Part shown: piece after piece, positions 35,029-38,287 of the stretch
Numbering within the stretch: the first letter of the stretch is position 1
Layout: every line of letters starts with the position of its first letter
Origin: an uncultured Aquimarina sp.
Lineage (GTDB): Bacteria > Bacteroidota > Bacteroidia > Flavobacteriales > Flavobacteriaceae
Reading direction: 5' to 3'
DNA: 38,287 bases
NCBI GenBank assembly: GCA_947498595.1
Contig: CANMKX010000036.1
Span: 1-38,287, forward strand
The notes under the pieces: generated by a model
What the model saw: only the letters and a program-made list of their open reading frames with translations
The model's database searches: none
Told to the model about the DNA's origin: nothing
Made by a program: the position numbers and the translations under genes

Positions 35029-35036
35029 CAAATATA
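35029..35036 (-). promoter_or_regulatory. Candidate -7 box of the PIG-L/SSS operon
   Basis: The minus strand reads TATATTTG (TAnnTTTG), the same octamer as before the aquaporin gene, 29 bases before the PIG-L ATG. No -33 TTG was found. Confidence 0.4.
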
Positions 35037-35178
35037 AAAAGATAAAGCGTGTGGGGTTTACGTTTAAGGATACTTTAACAGGCTTTTAGAATGAAGTATT
35101 ACGTTTTGAATCGCACATCTTTTATCTCTTTTCGGTTCTTGCTATTACTAAATTATTGAAGTAGCTTTATCAAAAAAA

Positions 35179-36195
35179 ATGTCTATTAGTAAAATAAAAA
35201 CAGGGCTACTTTCTTATGGTCTTTCAGGTAAAATATTTCATGCTCCATTTGTTCAGGTACATTCAGATTTTGAGCTCATTGCAGTTGTAGAACGTTCTAT
35301 AAAAAAAGCTAAAGAACAATTCCCTTCTATAAAGAGCTATGATACGATTGATGAATTATTAGCAATTGACACAATAGAATTAGTTATTGTAAATACTCCT
35401 AACCATACACATTTTGATTTTGCGATGCGAGCACTTCAAGCAGATAAACATGTGTTGGTTGAAAAACCATTTGCTGTTACAAAACTACAAGCTCAAATAC
35501 TTTTTGAGACTGCTAAAAGTAAAAACCGTTATATCTTACCATATCAAAATAGACGTTATGATAGCGACTTTCTTTCTGTAAAAAAAATTATCAACAGTAA
35601 TAAATTAGGCAATATTGTTGAAATGCATCTTCGATTTGATCGTTATAAAAACGAAATAGGTTTAAAAAAATCAAAAGAAGATGCTTCAATCCCAGGGAGT
35701 GGTCTTTTATACGACTTAGGACCACATTTACTAGACCAAGTGATTTCTCTTTTTGGAATACCACTTGGATGGAAAAAAGACGTAGGACATTTTAGAGAAC
35801 AAACCACCGTTGATGATTATGCTCAAATACAATTATCCTACGCCAATGGGTTACAAGTTTATGTAACAGTAAGTATGCATGTATTGGATCCACAAGCTGC
35901 TTTTGTAATTCATGGAACTCAAGGTAGTTTTATCAAAAAAAGAACTGATGTACAAGAAAGTCAATTGAAAAACAATCTATTACCTAATCATCCTTTGTAT
36001 GGAAAAGAAACAACTGATGCTGCAGGTATTTTAACCACTATAGATATGAATGGTAATATAAATAAGGAAACTGTAAGTACTCTTCCTTCTAGTTATTTAA
36101 CGGTTTTTGATGATGTTTATAAAACGATACGTAACGGTATTTCATATCCTGTTACAGAAGAAGATATTATGGTACAGTTAGAAATTTTGGAATAA
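35179..36195 (+). CDS. Gfo/Idh/MocA-family oxidoreductase
   Basis: The 338-residue NAD(P)-dependent oxidoreductase has an N-terminal Rossmann fold (IKTGLLSYGLSGKIFHAPF) and the family hallmark VLVEKPFAV, whose Lys takes part in catalysis. A C-terminal dimerisation domain contains GSGLLYDLGPHLLDQV. The GLSGKIFHAPF start is like the YdgJ group of sugar or inositol dehydrogenases. Substrate unknown. It is convergent with the next regulator, with only ten bases between them. Confidence 0.92.
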   Translation: MSISKIKTGLLSYGLSGKIFHAPFVQVHSDFELIAVVERSIKKAKEQFPSIKSYDTIDELLAIDTIELVIVNTPNHTHFDFAMRALQADKHVLVEKPFAVTKLQAQILFETAKSKNRYILPYQNRRYDSDFLSVKKIINSNKLGNIVEMHLRFDRYKNEIGLKKSKEDASIPGSGLLYDLGPHLLDQVISLFGIPLGWKKDVGHFREQTTVDDYAQIQLSYANGLQVYVTVSMHVLDPQAAFVIHGTQGSFIKKRTDVQESQLKNNLLPNHPLYGKETTDAAGILTTIDMNGNINKETVSTLPSSYLTVFDDVYKTIRNGISYPVTEEDIMVQLEILE

Positions 36196-36205
36196 TACTA
36201 TATGA

Positions 36206-36916
36206 TTATCGTTTTAACTTACGTTGTATATTGAGTTTGGTTTTCTTTCGAGGAGAATTAGCCAATAAATCAAGAATGGTTCTTTTGTGTTCTATAAGAA
36301 ATAATGTCAATCGACCTTGACCAATAATTGATAGTTTTTCTGAAATATGCTGTCGATGTGTTTCAATAGTACGTTTACTATTGTGTAGAATTATAGCTAT
36401 TTCTCTACTGGTTTTACCAATAATTATTAATTCGATTACATCAAGCTCTTTTGATGTCAGGCTTTTAAAATTATCTATTAAAGAATCGTTGCTGGATAAA
36501 TTCTTTTTAAAGTTTTCTTTAAATTTTTCACTTATGTATATACTTCTTGTACATACATTTTTTATACAATGTATAATTTCGTCTTTCTTAGAGTTAAGAT
36601 ATAAAAAGCCTAATACACCATCATTGTAAAATTTGTCAAAAACTGTTTTCGAAATAATATTTGAAACTAAAATTATTCTTGCTTTTTTAAAGCTGTTGTT
36701 TATATAACTAATAACTTCATTTACAATTATTTTTGAAATCGTATCTAGATTTATAATCAATATATCAGGGTTATGATAATTCAATTCAGTTATAATTGTC
36801 TTATTACTATTCTCGATTACTAAGGATGCCTCTGCATATGAATAATTAGTAATAATATGTTTAAGTCCCTCTTTAACTATTTCCGAATTATCAAAATGCA
36901 ATATTTTATATGTCAT
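36206..36916 (-). CDS. NarL/LuxR-type response-regulator-like protein with degenerate receiver
   Basis: The 236-residue protein has a receiver-like domain (about 1-120) and a LuxR/GerE HTH (about 150-210: LTSKELDVIELIIIGKTSREIA, then NSKRTIETHRQHISEKL). In the receiver the acidic pocket has one Asp (Asp9). The residue at the phospho-acceptor position after PDILII is Asn56, not Asp, and the usual GAxGYLxK end reads GVLGFLYLNSK. It therefore probably works without phosphorylation, through ligands, partners or abundance. No kinase is nearby. The C-terminus carries a basic tail (PRKKTKLNIQRKLKR). Confidence 0.85.
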   Translation of the reverse strand: MTYKILHFDNSEIVKEGLKHIITNYSYAEASLVIENSNKTIITELNYHNPDILIINLDTISKIIVNEVISYINNSFKKARIILVSNIISKTVFDKFYNDGVLGFLYLNSKKDEIIHCIKNVCTRSIYISEKFKENFKKNLSSNDSLIDNFKSLTSKELDVIELIIIGKTSREIAIILHNSKRTIETHRQHISEKLSIIGQGRLTLFLIEHKRTILDLLANSPRKKTKLNIQRKLKR

Positions 36917-37222
36917 ATTTCTCTACACGTTAAATTTTAATGTTTAATAAATAGTATATAGTTGTTATTATACACTACGTAAAGATTATTTAAAAAATTA
37001 ACGCTTCATGTGCAAAGATCACCGTTTGACCTATATCACATATTGAAAAATTCGAGTTTTTATTTCTTTTTGATTTAAATCCAAAAACATCTTGTAAAAA
37101 AATAAAAACCTTATAAAAAGCACCTTACCAAGAATCATTCAAAATTTAAATCATATCTAGCAAAATAAGTAATTACGGTTATTCAATAAAACAATTAAGT
37201 ACATCACATTATTCAAAGAAGT
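36917..37222. other. Intergenic region with a repeated regulatory-like motif
   Basis: About 300 AT-rich bases without an ORF lie between two minus-strand regulator genes. The only feature recognised is the Fnr/Crp-like motif at 37027-37044. Confidence 0.4.
37027..37044. promoter_or_regulatory. Fnr/Crp-like motif, copy 2
   Basis: tgacctatatcacatatt differs at one base from the copy at 25530-25547. It lies 111 bases upstream of the LuxR-type gene start, and its core reads TTGAC-N4-ATCAC. A Crp/Fnr-type regulator is encoded next door. Confidence 0.4.
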
Positions 37223-37260
37223 AAAAAATTAACATTATTAATAGATAATGTTAATTTTTT
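37223..37260 (-). terminator. Terminator of the Crp/Fnr-like gene
   Basis: A perfect 15-bp stem (aaaaaattaacatta / taatgttaatttttt) with an 8-base loop lies just after the stop codon of the minus-strand regulator. It is AT-rich but long. Confidence 0.75.
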
Positions 37261-37267
37261 TAAGATT

Positions 37268-37882
37268 TCAAACAACTACGATTACATTTTTACTTCTTTC
37301 TATGATTTTCTTTTTATCTGAAAGTTTTTTAAGCATTCTAGAAATCGTATATCTTGATACGTTTAAATCTGAAGCCATTTCTATATGAGATAGAATCAAT
37401 ATTTTGTTGTTATACATAATAGCTTTTTCATTCAAATACTTCATTACACGTTCTTCAGTAGATAATTTCATTAAACTACTAAACTTTACCATCAGGCATT
37501 CGATATTGTACTTACAAGAATTTATCATTAGGTTTTTTAAAGATTCAAAGTCATTACCCCATTCTAGTATTTTATCATTAGGTACCCATAATACAGTTGT
37601 TTCTTTAATTACTGTTATAGAAAAACTAATCGGCAATTGATTCACCATATTCATTAAATTAATAACAGGATTATTATCTGATGATATATAGTATAATAAT
37701 AAAGAGTTCTCATTATTCTCAAGATGCACTTTTAATACTCCAGATAAAATAAATCCAGTCATATTATTATGCATTCCTTCGGATATAATCACCTCTCCAA
37801 TAGCGTGCTTTTTTTTAGTAGCGGTAGCTAATATCAATGAGATTAATTTTTCATCTAGTTCTTCCGTAAATTTTAAGTCCAT
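37268..37882 (-). CDS. Crp/Fnr-family transcriptional regulator
   Basis: The 204-residue protein has a cyclic-nucleotide-binding-like beta-barrel (about 15-115: AIGEVIISEGMHNNMTGFILSGVLKV), a dimerisation helix (about 115-140), and a winged HTH (about 142-204: SHIEMASDLNVSRYTISRMLKKL). The phosphate-binding Glu/Arg-Ser cassette of cAMP-binding Crp is not visible, and there is no Fnr-type N-terminal cysteine cluster, so the signal is unknown. It is transcribed divergently from the putative RiPP precursor gene, with 286 bases between, making it a candidate regulator of that gene. Confidence 0.87.
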   Translation of the reverse strand: MDLKFTEELDEKLISLILATATKKKHAIGEVIISEGMHNNMTGFILSGVLKVHLENNENSLLLYYISSDNNPVINLMNMVNQLPISFSITVIKETTVLWVPNDKILEWGNDFESLKNLMINSCKYNIECLMVKFSSLMKLSTEERVMKYLNEKAIMYNNKILILSHIEMASDLNVSRYTISRMLKKLSDKKKIIERSKNVIVVV

Positions 37883-38168
37883 TTAGTTTATTAGTTTATA
37901 AATGAAGCTTAATTACATTATTAGTTTTGAGTTGTATTGTTTTTTATAATTGCCAAGTTAACAAATTTTAACGTTACTATAAGTAGTAGTTATAAGGTTC
38001 TTTTAAACTGAAGTAACGTGCAGATAGTAAGGTAAATAACAATATAAAGTCAATCTTTTCAATAAAAAACAAGTTTATTTATCGCTATAATATACGTGTA
38101 TATACTTAGCTCTTTTTTTAGTGAGTTCTTTTACTTTGAATCAAATCATTAATATAAAATTTAAAACT
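37883..38168. promoter_or_regulatory. Divergent control region between the Crp/Fnr-like gene and the putative precursor gene
   Basis: These 286 AT-rich bases hold an 8-bp inverted repeat (acgttact 37971-37978, agtaacgt 38012-38019) spaced about four helical turns, and a loose -7-like TACTTTG at 38132-38138. Palindromic sites suit dimeric Crp-type regulators, but binding is inference. No ribosome binding site stands out before the precursor ATG, as is usual in this phylum. Confidence 0.35.
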
Positions 38169-38287
38169 ATGAAAGATTTAAATCAAACAAAGACAATCAG
38201 CCACTACGCGTCTCAAGAGAATGCGTCTTTTGACACTACATTAACAGCAGGAGCTTGTAGCTCATCTTGTTGTGGATCAGTAGAAAC
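38169..38287 (+). CDS. Putative RiPP precursor peptide (Cys/Ser-rich core), truncated by the window end
   Basis: ATG 38169 opens a frame that runs off the window after 39 complete codons. The first about 28 residues are polar (MKDLNQTKTISHYAS, then QENASFDTTLTAG), like a leader peptide. They are followed by ACSSSCCGSVE, in which seven of nine residues of ACSSSCCGS are Cys or Ser. A small protein with a polar front and a Cys/Ser/Thr-dense tail is the usual shape of lanthipeptide or thiazole/oxazole-type precursors. The frame could end within a few codons beyond the window. No modification enzyme, peptidase or exporter is visible, so the class cannot be told. Confidence 0.6.
   Translation, partial: MKDLNQTKTISHYASQENASFDTTLTAGACSSSCCGSVE

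Noticed and set aside
1..38287. CRISPR arrays, tRNA or rRNA genes
   Set aside because: No regularly spaced repeats and no tRNA or rRNA hallmark sequences were noticed by reading; a covariance-model scan was not possible here.

Overview
This is an AT-rich stretch of chromosome from a member of the Bacteroidota, most likely a marine flavobacterium. The evidence is the gene content (DUF4139, DUF2911, DUF4476 and DCC proteins, an SSS symporter with a long charged insertion, a PIG-L deacetylase), the weak Shine-Dalgarno signals, and several Bacteroidetes-type -7 boxes (TAnnTTTG). Most of it is a housekeeping backbone. The accessory signals sit mainly at the two edges and in a few intergenic scars. 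No rRNA, tRNA or CRISPR array was seen.

Layout: 1-82 is the 3' end of an IS256-like transposase. 190-2262 (-) holds a membrane-anchored LuxR-type regulator and a PAF-acetylhydrolase-like hydrolase. 2557-7843 is a divergent locus: a DUF1338/HglS-type 2-oxoadipate dioxygenase on minus, and on plus an Lrp/AsnC regulator overlapping a D-2-hydroxyglutarate dehydrogenase, followed by two unknown small genes. Together these look like the terminal steps of lysine catabolism (2-oxoadipate to D-2-hydroxyglutarate to 2-oxoglutarate). 8042-12731 carries a glyoxalase-I-like protein without most of its metal ligands, an LpxH-type phosphoesterase, aroC and a dicarboxylate/glutamate symporter. 12885-17114 (-) carries gcvT, an RmlD-like reductase, a DCC protein and a DUF4139 protein. 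17514-18404 is a secreted M28-fold protein with an altered metal site.

18466-23359 (-) is the threonine operon thrA-thrB-thrC. It is preceded by a previously unlisted 37-codon leader peptide very rich in Ile and Thr codons, the signature of transcription attenuation. 23546-29196 carries nnrDE, a small HTH-like protein, a photolyase with an SRPBCC partner, an aquaporin and a DUF2911 protein. At 29273-29341 (-) lie the first 22 codons of topoisomerase III (topB) followed by a stop: a gene relic that keeps a -7 box and a terminator. 29505-36195 holds a DUF4476 protein, an SSS symporter with a 36-residue one-helix companion and a PIG-L deacetylase (probable glycan or glycoconjugate uptake and deacetylation), and a Gfo/Idh/MocA oxidoreductase.

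36206-38287, the right edge, is the most interesting part. A LuxR-type regulator with a degenerate receiver and a Crp/Fnr-like regulator precede a small plus-strand gene cut by the window end. Its product has a polar leader-like part and a Cys/Ser/Gly-rich tail (ACSSSCCGS), the shape of a RiPP (ribosomally made, post-translationally modified peptide) precursor. Its modification enzymes, if any, would lie beyond the window.
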